Assembly (NCBI RefSeq): GCF_002865605.1
Contig: NZ_CP025583.1
Coordinates: 2,646,501-2,710,500, forward strand
Reading direction: 5' to 3'
Source of the DNA: Paracoccus jeotgali
Lineage (GTDB): Bacteria > Pseudomonadota > Alphaproteobacteria > Rhodobacterales > Rhodobacteraceae
Length of the DNA stretch: 64,000 nt
Part shown: positions 1 through 7,298 of the stretch, piece by piece
Layout of the letters: each line of letters opens with the position of its first letter
Numbering within the stretch: the stretch's first letter is position 1
Notes under the pieces: generated by a model
What the model saw: only the letters and a program-made list of their open reading frames with translations
The model's database searches: none
Told to the model about the DNA's origin: nothing
Translations under genes and position numbers: made by a program

Positions 1-100
1 ACAAGGCGGGTTCTCTGCCGACGCTTCGACTGACGCTCGCTGCCGCCACACCCCCAAACTGCCGCGACCGCGCCAGACCGGCGCCGATGCGAACCACATC

Positions 101-661
101 TCACGGCTCCGTTTTCTCCAGCACCCGGCGCAGCATGCTGCGCGCGCGGCTGATCCGGCTCTTGATGGTGCCGATGTCGCAGTCGAGGATCTCGGCGGCC
201 GAGGCATAGCTTTCGCCCAGCACCGTCACCAGCACCAGCGCGCTGCGGTAATGGCTGGGCATCTGTTCGAGGACGGCGACCATCTCGGTGAATTGCAGGC
301 TCGATTCCTGGCTCGGCGGCGTCTGCGGCAAGGCCGAGGCGCAATCCGCCGCCCCCGTCGTCTCGCGCTTGGCGCGGTGGATGTTGTTGTAGAACCGGCT
401 GCGCATGATGCGGAACAGCCACGCCCGCATATTGGTGCCGGGGCGATAGCTGTGGGCATATTCGATGGCCCGCAGCAGCGTTTCCTGCACCAGATCGTCG
501 GGGTCCTGGTCGCGTCGGCACAGCGACCGGGCAAAGGCACGCAGCGAGGGGATGTAGGAAACGATATCGTCCGAGGCGCCGTCCTGCTGCGCCGGCTGTT
601 GCGCGGCGGCGGGACGGGCGGATCGGTTGGGGTCAGAGCTCTCGGCGGCGGGAACGCCCAT
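101..661 (-). CDS. EcfG-family ECF sigma factor (second copy)
   Basis: This 186-residue RNA polymerase sigma factor of the ECF type recruits core polymerase to stress promoters. Region 2 spans about residues 35-100 (DPDDLVQETLLRAIEY, then PGTNMRAWLFRIMRSRFY) and region 4 about 125-180 (GTIKSRISRARSMLRR). The spacing and many residues match the EcfG protein at 54822-55412 (shared PxLRAFAxSL, DDLVQ, PGTNxRAWLF, GTxKSR), so it is most likely an EcfG paralogue and not a RpoE/ChrR type. The chosen ATG has GGAG seven bases upstream. No anti-sigma gene adjoins it here, although the left flank lies outside the window. The first 30 residues are a low-complexity Ala/Gln/Ser segment absent from the other copy. 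Family assignment is firm; the EcfG subgroup is inferred from this comparison. Confidence 0.85.
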   Translation of the reverse strand: MGVPAAESSDPNRSARPAAAQQPAQQDGASDDIVSYIPSLRAFARSLCRRDQDPDDLVQETLLRAIEYAHSYRPGTNMRAWLFRIMRSRFYNNIHRAKRETTGAADCASALPQTPPSQESSLQFTEMVAVLEQMPSHYRSALVLVTVLGESYASAAEILDCDIGTIKSRISRARSMLRRVLEKTEP

Positions 662-712
662 GCACTTTCTCCGAAATGACGCAGGGCCTCGACGGCAAAT
701 CAGGGGAGGCCG

Positions 713-739
713 ATAAAAAAGGGGGACGCGCAGCCCCCC
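713..739 (-). terminator. terminator-like hairpin in the leader of the sigma gene
   Basis: On the minus strand a five-base G:C stem (C-run at 734-739 with G-run at 721-725) is followed directly by six T residues (715-720), the shape of a factor-independent terminator. It lies about 55 bases upstream of the sigma factor ATG, and no minus-strand gene precedes it. It could be an attenuator, or could merely overlap a promoter -10 region. Confidence 0.4.
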
Positions 740-750
740 GTTTCGGTTCC
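725..750 (-). promoter_or_regulatory. possible EcfG-type promoter of the sigma gene
   Basis: On the minus strand GGAAC (746-750) is followed after 17 bases by CGTC (725-728), one mismatch from the EcfG -10 core CGTT. Autoregulation of an EcfG paralogue would be typical. The site overlaps the terminator-like hairpin, so both readings cannot be fully independent. Confidence 0.3.
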
Positions 751-1063
751 CTCGATGGCTGTGGTGATGGCTGCTTGCGGGGGCGGGGAGAGCTGCTTTG
801 GCCGGCGCCCCGGCGGTAGGCGACTGCGCTCGCGAGGCGGGATTGCTGGGGCCGGCGCGGCATGTGCTGGGCGGGAAACGTCTCCGGCAACTTCATCGGT
901 GTCAGCTCGACCGACAACCGATCACGTCCCACACCCTGTAAGCACCTTCCAATGCAAGAATCCGCTCCCTCTTCCACCCCTCGCTTGCTGATCCGGGAAC
1001 ATTTCGCCCCTCTTCCGGTTACTCGGACCTCACCAAATCTGGCTGCATTGAAGGAGGACGATC
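740..1063. other. gene-free leader region
   Basis: No convincing coding sequence was found between the sigma gene and the BON gene; short open frames here have no ribosome binding site or recognisable protein. The right end carries an EcfG-type promoter (996-1020) and a strong AAGGAGG ribosome binding site just before 1064. Confidence 0.6.
996..1020 (+). promoter_or_regulatory. EcfG-type promoter of the BON gene
   Basis: GGAAC (996-1000), 16 bases, then GGTT (1017-1020, preceded by C). This matches the alphaproteobacterial general-stress promoter GGAAC-N16/17-CGTT with one mismatch, 43 bases before the start codon. The same -10 variant CGGTT occurs in front of nepR in this window. Confidence 0.6.
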
Positions 1064-2068
1064 ATGCCCAATCAGTATTACCGCGGATCCCGCCGAGACG
1101 ATGACCGCTATCAGGACGACCGCTATCGCGACGACATGCGCGGTGGCTATGGCGGCCACTGGGACCGCGATGATGATTATCGCGGCGGTGGCCGGGGCGC
1201 GGGCTATGGCGGCGGTCGGGATTCCGATTATGGCTATGGCGGCTATGGCGACCGGGGACGCGGCGGCGATTACGGCCGCGACGAGTACCGGCGCGGTGGC
1301 GATGACTGGGGCGGGCGCGGATGGTCCGACCGGGACCGCGACCAGCGCGGCCGCGACATGGATGAAGACCGCTATGGCGGCCGCTCGGGCGACCGGATGC
1401 GCAGCATGGAACGCGGCGGCCATTCTGCGCATCTCGAGCGCGGGAGCTACGGGCGCGGCGATTATGGCGGCGGCGATTACGCGCGCGGCAGTTCCGGCGG
1501 CGGCGACTATCGCGGCGGCGGCTATGGTGGCGGCTACGGCAGCGGCGGCTACGGCGGCGGCGGTTATGGCGGCGGCTATGGACGCGGCGGCTCGGGCCGG
1601 GACGACTATCAGCGCGGCCAGTCCGGCTGGGGCGACGATCATCGCTCGGGCCGCGACCACAATGACGGCGAGCATCGCGGCAAGGGGCCCAAGGGCTATA
1701 CCCGCAGCGACGACCGCCTGCGCGAGGACGTCTCGGACCGGCTGATGCATGACGGACAGGTCGACGCCTCGGACATCGAGGTCAGCGTGAAGGATGGCGA
1801 GGTGACGCTGAAGGGCACTGTCGACAGCCGCCAGGCCAAGCGCCGCGCCGAGGATTGCGTCGAGGACTGCCCCGGCGTTCAGCAGGTCCAGAACATGCTG
1901 CGCGTGAAGGACCGCTCGGACCGCGACTCCGACTCGGATTCGCAAAGCGGCTCGCAAAGCGGTTCGCAATCGGGCAGCCAATCGGGTTCCCAGTCCGGCA
2001 GCCAGTCCAGCGCGTCGGGCTCGCGGTCTGGCTCGCAAGGCTCGCAGCAGGGCAAGTCGCAGTCCTGA
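1064..2068 (+). CDS. Gly/Arg/Tyr-rich BON-domain protein
   Basis: A 334-residue protein in three parts. Residues 1 to about 210 are low complexity: Arg/Asp/Gly with many GGY, GYGG and RGG-like units, strongly hydrophilic. Residues about 215-285 form a single BON domain (RLREDVSDRLMHDG, DIEVSVKDGEVTLKGTVDS, and a hydrophobic VQQVQNMLRV strand). The tail is a Ser/Gln/Gly repeat with period four (SQSG units) ending in QGKSQS. There is no signal peptide or membrane segment, so it is probably cytoplasmic. BON domains bind lipid or other hydrophobic ligands and are common in osmotic-stress proteins. An AAGGAGG site precedes the ATG, an EcfG-type promoter lies upstream and a strong terminator follows, so it looks like a monocistronic stress gene. 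The molecular role is unknown. Confidence 0.85.
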   Translation: MPNQYYRGSRRDDDRYQDDRYRDDMRGGYGGHWDRDDDYRGGGRGAGYGGGRDSDYGYGGYGDRGRGGDYGRDEYRRGGDDWGGRGWSDRDRDQRGRDMDEDRYGGRSGDRMRSMERGGHSAHLERGSYGRGDYGGGDYARGSSGGGDYRGGGYGGGYGSGGYGGGGYGGGYGRGGSGRDDYQRGQSGWGDDHRSGRDHNDGEHRGKGPKGYTRSDDRLREDVSDRLMHDGQVDASDIEVSVKDGEVTLKGTVDSRQAKRRAEDCVEDCPGVQQVQNMLRVKDRSDRDSDSDSQSGSQSGSQSGSQSGSQSGSQSSASGSRSGSQGSQQGKSQS

Positions 2069-2086
2069 CCTGCCCGCGCCGACCGG

Positions 2087-2114
2087 AAAGCCCCGCACCA
2101 GCTGCGGGGCTTTT
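2087..2114 (+). terminator. factor-independent terminator after the BON gene
   Basis: An 11-base perfect stem (2087-2097 with 2103-2113) encloses a five-base loop and ends in TTTT, 18 bases after the stop codon. Confidence 0.85.
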
Positions 2115-2164
2115 CCCGGCCTCGGCGCCATTCCGCGCCCGGTCCGGAAACCGCCCGGCGAACA

Positions 2165-2189
2165 GGAACCGGCCCCGCCGCCAGGCGTT
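2165..2189 (+). promoter_or_regulatory. EcfG-type promoter of the DUF892 gene
   Basis: GGAAC (2165-2169), exactly 16 bases, then CGTT (2186-2189): an exact match to the general-stress consensus, 50 bases upstream of the start codon at 2240. Confidence 0.7.
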
Positions 2190-2239
2190 TCCCAACCACA
2201 TCACGACATCATCACATCCCCAATCAGGAGCATCCCGCG

Positions 2240-2734
2240 ATGGCCAAGGAAAAGACACTGGTCGACCTGTTTCACGACACGCTCAAGGACATCTACTACG
2301 CCGAGCGCAAGATCCTGAAATCGCTGCCCAAGATGAAGCGCGCGGCGCAGTCTGAGGATCTGAAAAAGGCGTTCGAGAAGCACCACGAACAGACTGAGGG
2401 CCAGATCGAGCGCCTGCAGCAGGTCTTTGAAATCCTCGGCAAGACGGCCCGCGGCAAGACCTGCGAGGCGATCGAAGGCATCCTGACCGAGGGCGAAGAG
2501 ATCATGGAGGAGTTCAAGGGCTCTCCCGCACTCGATGCCGGGCTGATCTCGTCGGCGCAGGCGGTCGAGCATTACGAGATCACCCGCTACGGCACGCTGA
2601 AGCGTTGGGCGACCGAGCTAGGGATGAAGGACGCCGCCAAGCTGCTGGACCAGACGCTGCAGGAGGAGTCCACGACGGATGAGGATCTGACCAAGCTGGC
2701 GGAAAGCTCGATCAACGAGCATGCGAAGGCCTGA
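2240..2734 (+). CDS. DUF892 (YciE/YciF-like) ferritin-like protein
   Basis: This 164-residue, all-helical protein belongs to the DUF892 family, which adopts a ferritin-like four-helix bundle with a potential di-metal site. The N-terminus (LVDLFHDTLKDIYYAERKIL) and the ITRYGTLKRWA segment are typical, and Glu/His residues of the helical pairs (AERKIL, FEKHHEQTEGQIERL, VEHYEITRYG) are retained. Family members are general-stress and stationary-phase proteins, and this fits the exact EcfG-type promoter at 2165-2189. AGGAG lies nine bases before the ATG. It stands alone between two terminators. Enzymatic activity is not established for the family. Confidence 0.88.
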   Translation: MAKEKTLVDLFHDTLKDIYYAERKILKSLPKMKRAAQSEDLKKAFEKHHEQTEGQIERLQQVFEILGKTARGKTCEAIEGILTEGEEIMEEFKGSPALDAGLISSAQAVEHYEITRYGTLKRWATELGMKDAAKLLDQTLQEESTTDEDLTKLAESSINEHAKA

Positions 2735-3061
2735 AGCGGTTTAAGGGCGAGGTGAGAGGGGCTGCGTTCAGCGATGGACGTGGCCCTTTTTCAATGGGTT
2801 GGCGCTGAGGGGCCGCGGACCGGTCGGGGCCTGCGGTGTTTTCTAAGGATCGCGCGGGTGGCGGTGCGGGATTGAGTATTTGGGCAAAGAAGAAGCGAAG
2901 TGTTCACTTTTGCCCGATATTCCTGCTTTGGCTGTAGAGGCTTGAGAGGAACTGAGCGCCGGAGAAGTCGCAGTTGTGTGACGCCCGCCTGACTTGCAAG
3001 CGAGGGTGTGGGAGGCTGATGCTGCATAGGGCCTCTTCGCAGGCGGAACAGGTTGGACAGC
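2735..3061. other. gene-free stretch, AT-richer than its surroundings
   Basis: Besides the terminator at 2757-2791 no gene was recognised. An imperfect nested hairpin lies at 2882-2915 (GGGCAAA pairing with TTTGCCC, with AGTGTTCACT inside). It has no T-tract, and its function is unknown. Confidence 0.5.
2757..2791 (+). terminator. probable terminator after the DUF892 gene
   Basis: Nine pairs, two of them G:T, with one bulged G (2757-2766 with 2779-2787), then a run of T residues (2787-2791), 23 bases after the stop codon. Confidence 0.55.
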
Positions 3062-3796
3062 ATGAGAAAAATGGTAACGTCTCGGGTCGATAGGCTGCTG
3101 TCGGCAATGGGGTACGGCTCGCGCAGCGAGATTGCGCGGCTGGCGCGGGCGGGGGGGATCGAGCTGGACGGCGTGGTGCTGACGGATGTGGCGGCGCGGG
3201 TTGCGCTCTCGGATGATCTGCCGGTGCGGATGAGTGTGGGGGGGCAGCCGCTCGACCCGCTGCCGGGTATGGTGATTCTGCTGAACAAGCCGCTTGGGAT
3301 GACGTGTTCGCACAAAGAGGACGGTCCGCTGGTGCATGACCTGCTGCCGGATCGCTGGCGGCGGCGCAGGCCTCCGGTCTCGACCGTGGGGCGCCTGGAC
3401 AAGCAGACGAGCGGGTTGCTGCTGCTGACAGATGATGGCGATCTGCTGCACCGGATCATCAGCCCCAGGCGTCATGTCCGAAAGACTTATCGCGCGACCC
3501 TCGCGCGACCTCTGACGGGGCGGGAGGGTGAGGTGTTTGCGTCGGGGAGCTTGCGTCTGGAGGGCGACGAGAAGCCGCTGGCGCCGGCGGAGTTGCAGGT
3601 GATCTCGGACCGCGAGGCGCGCCTGACGATTACCGAGGGGCGCTATCATCAGGTGCGCCGAATGTTCGCCGCGGTGGGAAATCATGTTGAGGCGCTGCAC
3701 CGGGAGTCGGTGGGGGCGCTGACGCTGCCTGCCGATCTGGCGCCGGGTGAATGGAGGCTGTTGGGTGAGGACGAGGTGGGATTGGTTTTTCAGTAG
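3062..3796 (+). CDS. pseudouridine synthase, RsuA/RluB family
   Basis: This 244-residue enzyme isomerises a uridine in ribosomal RNA to pseudouridine. The N-terminal S4 RNA-binding domain (about 5-60, VDRLLSAMGYGSRSEI) is followed by the catalytic domain with the family motif GRLDKQTSGLLLLTDDG, whose Asp is the nucleophile, then KTYRATL and GRYHQVRRMFAAVGNHV. The length suits RsuA, which modifies 16S rRNA, better than the longer RluB or RluF, but the target cannot be fixed from sequence alone. ATG 3062 is preferred; a second ATG at 3071 and a TTG at 3053 are in frame, and the ribosome binding site is weak. It is a single gene in an AT-richer neighbourhood. Confidence 0.85.
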   Translation: MRKMVTSRVDRLLSAMGYGSRSEIARLARAGGIELDGVVLTDVAARVALSDDLPVRMSVGGQPLDPLPGMVILLNKPLGMTCSHKEDGPLVHDLLPDRWRRRRPPVSTVGRLDKQTSGLLLLTDDGDLLHRIISPRRHVRKTYRATLARPLTGREGEVFASGSLRLEGDEKPLAPAELQVISDREARLTITEGRYHQVRRMFAAVGNHVEALHRESVGALTLPADLAPGEWRLLGEDEVGLVFQ

Positions 3797-4163
3797 GTCC
3801 GGAATGCTAGCGAACTTACTGGCTGGCGGGCCTGACCGGCGGTAGCTTTTGCGTTCGCGGACAATGAGCTTGTGACGCTTGAAGCGTGATTAAGTTGTTA
3901 TTGGCGCGGTTTTCTTGTGTTGGGAGCAAGATCTTAGCGACACCTAACGCTCTTTGACGCTGGGGGGCTATTCGCGCGCAAGATGAGACCCCGAGCCGGA
4001 TAGGGCGAGGGTGTGATTATAGGCTACTCTGCTGCACCTTGAGGAGGCTTAACGCGACCCTTGGCAATCTGCTGACCAACAAGAGGCTGGCCCAAGCGCA
4101 GATCAAACGCTTTCCGGTAGCCGCCCTCCGTCACCTTGGACCTTCCGCCCAAGCCCGCCACCC
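3797..4163. other. gene-free stretch, AT-richer
   Basis: No open frame with a ribosome binding site or known motif and no tRNA-like fold was recognised between the pseudouridine synthase and the end of the cation transporter. Composition is visibly less GC-rich than the neighbouring genes. Confidence 0.5.
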
Positions 4164-5129
4164 TCACCCCCGCCGCGACATCGCGTGGTGACCGGCTTGC
4201 GACTGGACTTCGAAATACAGCTTTTGCACGATGGGGTAGCGTTTGCGGATGCGGCGTTCGGCTTCGGTGACGATTTCCTCGATCCGCTGCGAGGTGACGT
4301 CGTCCTTGAAGTCGATGCTCATGGTCAGCAGCACGTCATAGGGGCCGAAATGCAGGCTGCGGATGTCGTTGATCGCGATGATCTCGGACACCCCGGACAG
4401 GCCCGAGCGGATCGTGTCGATGATCTCGGGGTCGGTCGATTCGCCGATCAGCAGCCCCTTGACCTCGACCGCCAGGAAGAACGCCGTCACCGCCAGCAGG
4501 ACGCCGATCCCGATCGAGGCGAGGCCGTCCCAGATCGGGTTGCCGGTCAGCCAGGACAGGGTCAGCCCCGCGGCGGCGATCAGCAGGCCCAGACAGGCGG
4601 CGGCGTCCTCGGCCAGCACGACAAAGATGGTGGGGTCCTTGATATCGCGCAGGTCGCGCCACAGGCCGTGGCCCTTGCGCATCTGCTGGAACTTGCTGAC
4701 CGCGACCGAGAGGGAATAGCCTTCGAACACCAGCGAGATCGCCAGCACGCCATAGGGGATCCACGGCACGCCGCCGGGTTCGTGGCCGCCATGCAGGATG
4801 GCGCGGATGCCCTCATACGCCGACAGTCCGGCGCCGAGGGCGAAGATCAGCACGGCGACGATGAAGGCCCAGAAATAGATCTCGGCGCTGTAGCCGAAGG
4901 GGTGGGCGTGGTCGGCGGGGGTCTTGGCGCGGGCGAGGCCGAGCAGCAGAAAACCCTCATTCGCGGTGTCGATGCTGGAGTGGATGCCCTCGGCCAGCAT
5001 CGCCGATGAGCCCGAGAGCCATGCCGCGATGAACTTGGTCACCGCGATCCCGCAATTGGCGATCAGCGCCGCATAGACGGCGGCCTTGCCGCTGTCGGTG
5101 GGGTCGCTCGCCGTCTTCACATGTCCCAT
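4164..5129 (-). CDS. cation diffusion facilitator, ZnT9-like clade
   Basis: This 321-residue inner-membrane CDF antiporter exports divalent cations, probably Zn2+, Fe2+ or Mn2+, in exchange for protons. The N-terminal half has six hydrophobic segments (about 17-240) and the C-terminal cytoplasmic ferredoxin-like domain covers about 240-315. TM2 keeps H50xxxD54 (EGIHSSID), and DHAHPFGY follows at 73-80. In TM5 the usual HxxxD is replaced by E174xxxA178 (LAEDAAACLG), as in the eukaryotic ZnT9 group, so transport site and metal choice may differ. ATG 5129 has AAAGG seven bases upstream and was preferred to GTG 5135. It is a lone gene; the substrate is not resolved. Confidence 0.85.
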   Translation of the reverse strand: MGHVKTASDPTDSGKAAVYAALIANCGIAVTKFIAAWLSGSSAMLAEGIHSSIDTANEGFLLLGLARAKTPADHAHPFGYSAEIYFWAFIVAVLIFALGAGLSAYEGIRAILHGGHEPGGVPWIPYGVLAISLVFEGYSLSVAVSKFQQMRKGHGLWRDLRDIKDPTIFVVLAEDAAACLGLLIAAAGLTLSWLTGNPIWDGLASIGIGVLLAVTAFFLAVEVKGLLIGESTDPEIIDTIRSGLSGVSEIIAINDIRSLHFGPYDVLLTMSIDFKDDVTSQRIEEIVTEAERRIRKRYPIVQKLYFEVQSQAGHHAMSRRG

Positions 5130-5245
5130 GGCCACGCCTTTTGCCTTGCCTCGTGGGGCGGAACGTCGAAACGGCGCGGGGGGTTCACGGATTTTTGGGC
5201 GGGGCTTGCGGGAGCGGGTGGGGACGTCGCGGCAGAGGGCTGCTA

Positions 5246-5800
5246 TCAGGCCCGATCAGCCAGATCCTCGGGCCGGTCCACGTCGATCAACGCCTCGGCA
5301 GGGGCCTCGACCGCGTTGGCCCCGCGCAGCAAGGCGCCCGCGCCACGGTCCCCGGTGATGCCTCGCAGTTGCGGGAACACCGGCGCGGGGAAGCAGGCGG
5401 GAACGCCGATGCGGCCGTCGGGGTGGCGGACGCCGCTGGGGCGGTCCCCGCAGCCGTCCAGCACCGCCGCGATGACCGCGTCGGGCAGGGCCGGCATGTC
5501 GGCCAGCAGGATCAGCAGCCGTGCCGCGCCCTGCCGCTCGGCCCAGGCGACTGCGGCGCCCAGGCTTGCCGCCTGATCGTCGCCCTGCGGGGCCAGCGGC
5601 TTCAGCCCCGGCATCAGCGTGGTGACCTGCGAATCGCGGATGACCACCGCGCGCAGATCGACCGGCGCGCGCCGCAGCGAATCCGCTGCCCAGCTTGCCA
5701 GCGGCCGCCCGTTCCACAACGCCAGCAGCTTGTTCCCGTCCCCCCAGCGGCGCGAGTGGCCCGCCGCCAGCAGCACGCCCGCCGTCAGCGGCGCTGTCAC
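5246..5800 (-). CDS. mocA: molybdenum cofactor cytidylyltransferase MocA-like
   Basis: This 184-residue MobA-like nucleotidyltransferase would transfer CMP from CTP to molybdopterin-Mo, producing the MCD cofactor used by xanthine-dehydrogenase-type enzymes. The N-terminal nucleotide loop reads LLAAGHSRRWGDGNKLL, followed by LLILLADMPALP (metal-binding Asp) and DVDRPEDL near the C-terminus. It starts at GTG 5800 inside the stop codon of the upstream xdhC (GTGA overlap), which implies translational coupling. The pairing with xdhC and the divergent paoABC argues for MocA, because PaoABC-type enzymes carry MCD. Specificity for CTP over GTP is inferred from context. Confidence 0.82.
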   Translation of the reverse strand: MTAPLTAGVLLAAGHSRRWGDGNKLLALWNGRPLASWAADSLRRAPVDLRAVVIRDSQVTTLMPGLKPLAPQGDDQAASLGAAVAWAERQGAARLLILLADMPALPDAVIAAVLDGCGDRPSGVRHPDGRIGVPACFPAPVFPQLRGITGDRGAGALLRGANAVEAPAEALIDVDRPEDLADRA

Positions 5801-6711
5801 GGCGACGCCTCGGCCAGGATCTCTGCCAGCACCGAGACCGCCAGCACCTTGGGATCGCGGGCCGAAGGGATCAGCCCCATCGGGCCGCGCAGCCGGGCCA
5901 GATCGGCGTCGGCCACCCCCATCTCGCGCAGCGCGCGCAGGCGGGTCTGGTGGCTGCGCAGACTGCCCTGCGCGCCGATATAGAAGGCCGGGGTGGCGAG
6001 CGCACGGGCGAGCAGCGCGGGCTCTCGGTCGTGGTCGTGGTAGAAGAGGGTGACGGCGGTCCATGCGTCGGCCTGCATGGCATTGTTGACCGCGACGCCC
6101 TGCGCGGCGGCGGCGCGGACGGTGGCGTCGTCATGGCTGGCCACTGCGGCCGGATAGCCGGCAGCGCGGCAAAGCGTGGCGAAGACCACCGCCTCGACCC
6201 CCGCGCCCCAGACCAGAAACCGCGTCTCGGGCCGGATCTGCAGCTGAAAGCCGGGACCGTTCAGCGCGATGCGGCCGAGGTCCAGATCGATGCCCAGCAC
6301 GGCCTGTTGCCGCGCGACCCGCGCGGCGACCGCCTGCCGGATCGGATGGGGGTCGGTGACCGGGATCAGCGCCACGTCCAGCCCGCCGCCGCAGGGCAGG
6401 ACCAGATCGCGGAAGGGCGAGCCCTCGCCATAGCGCAGCCGCCTCGGCTGTCCATCCGCCGCCACCTGCGCTGCCTGCAAAGCCAGATCGGCGTCGATGC
6501 AGCCAGAGCTGAGCTGCCCGACCGCCCCGCCCGAAGCCGGGAAGGCCATGATCGTGCCGGGGTTGCGGTAATGCGCGCCCGCGACCCCCGTGATGACCGC
6601 CAGCACGCCGCCATCCGTCAGCGCCCGCAGCGGGTCGCCCATGGGGTCGGGCGCCGCCGTGACGGGCGCGGCGGCGGGACTGGCGGTCAGGGTCGGGGCA
6701 AATTCGTTCAT
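5797..6711 (-). CDS. xdhC: XdhC family molybdenum-cofactor insertion chaperone
   Basis: A 304-residue protein with an N-terminal XdhC/CoxI domain (about 25-130, including LSSGCIDADLAL with the conserved Cys, and YGEGSPF) and a C-terminal Rossmann-like domain (about 165-290, RFLVWGAGVEAVVFATLCRAAGYPA and YIGAQGSLRSHQTRL). Proteins of this family (XdhC, PaoD) bind matured molybdenum cofactor, assist its sulfuration and hand it to the apo-enzyme. It is divergent from paoABC, with 65 bases between the start codons, and coupled to mocA through a GTGA overlap. Its client is therefore very likely PaoABC. The N-terminal 22 residues are Ala/Pro-rich and not conserved. Confidence 0.9.
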   Translation of the reverse strand: MNEFAPTLTASPAAAPVTAAPDPMGDPLRALTDGGVLAVITGVAGAHYRNPGTIMAFPASGGAVGQLSSGCIDADLALQAAQVAADGQPRRLRYGEGSPFRDLVLPCGGGLDVALIPVTDPHPIRQAVAARVARQQAVLGIDLDLGRIALNGPGFQLQIRPETRFLVWGAGVEAVVFATLCRAAGYPAAVASHDDATVRAAAAQGVAVNNAMQADAWTAVTLFYHDHDREPALLARALATPAFYIGAQGSLRSHQTRLRALREMGVADADLARLRGPMGLIPSARDPKVLAVSVLAEILAEASP

Positions 6712-6718
6712 CTTCGGT

Positions 6719-6744
6719 GGAACACGACAGCCCGCAAGGTTGTT
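6719..6744 (+). promoter_or_regulatory. possible EcfG-type promoter before paoABC
   Basis: GGAAC (6719-6723), 17 bases, then TGTT (6741-6744), one mismatch from CGTT. The spacing to the proposed GTG start at 6777 is suitable. Only weak support. Confidence 0.25.
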
Positions 6745-6776
6745 CCCCGACAGTGACCCAGCCGCAGGAGATTTCC

Positions 6777-7298
6777 GTGATCGATGTCAGCTTTACCGTC
6801 AACGGCGCGCCAAGGGCGCTGCAACTGGACGATGCGCGGGTCACGCTGCTGGATGCGCTGCGCCAGCATCTGGACCTGACCGGCACCAAGAAAGGCTGCG
6901 ATCACGGCCAATGCGGGGCCTGCACAGTGATCGTCAACGGGCGGCGGATCAACTCCTGCCTGACGCTGGCGGTGATGCATGACGGCGACGAAATCACCAC
7001 CATCGAGGGGATCGGCACGCCGGGCGACCTTACGCCGCTGCAACAGGCCTTCATCAAGCATGACGGGTTTCAATGCGGCTATTGCACGCCCGGTCAGATC
7101 ATGTCCGCCACCGCCATGCTGGACGAGATCCGCGACGGCATGCCCAGCCAACTCAGCGAGGATCTGGGCCCGCCCCGCCTGACCCGCGACGAGGTCCGCG
7201 AGCGCATGTCCGGCAATCTGTGCCGCTGCTCGTGCTATCCCAACATCGTCGATGCCATCTGCGAGGTCGCGGAGACCGGCACCGGGGGCGCGTCATGA
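6777..7298 (+). CDS. paoA: aldehyde oxidoreductase 2Fe-2S subunit
   Basis: This 173-residue iron-sulfur subunit of a PaoABC-type molybdenum hydroxylase passes electrons from the Mo centre to FAD. The plant-type 2Fe-2S cluster ligands are C41, C46, C49 and C61 ([12 protein letters not shown], then INSC), and the second cluster uses C100, C103, C149 and C151 ([15 protein letters not shown]). GTG 6777 is chosen because CAGGAG lies six bases upstream; an ATG at 6717 would leave only five bases to the divergent xdhC start. Unlike the periplasmic E. coli PaoA, no twin-arginine signal is present with either start, so the complex is probably cytoplasmic. It overlaps paoB by an ATGA. Confidence 0.88.
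   Translation: MIDVSFTVNGAPRALQLDDARVTLLDALRQHLDLTGTKKGCDHGQCGACTVIVNGRRINSCLTLAVMHDGDEITTIEGIGTPGDLTPLQQAFIKHDGFQCGYCTPGQIMSATAMLDEIRDGMPSQLSEDLGPPRLTRDEVRERMSGNLCRCSCYPNIVDAICEVAETGTGGAS

Noticed and set aside
1064..2068. Collagen-like or CRISPR-like repeat in the BON gene
   Set aside because: The repeats are codon-level Gly/Tyr and Ser/Gln units in one reading frame, with no spacer structure and no Gly-X-Y period.
3797..4163. A tRNA gene or transposase remnant
   Set aside because: No cloverleaf, CCA end or recognisable transposase motif could be found by eye.
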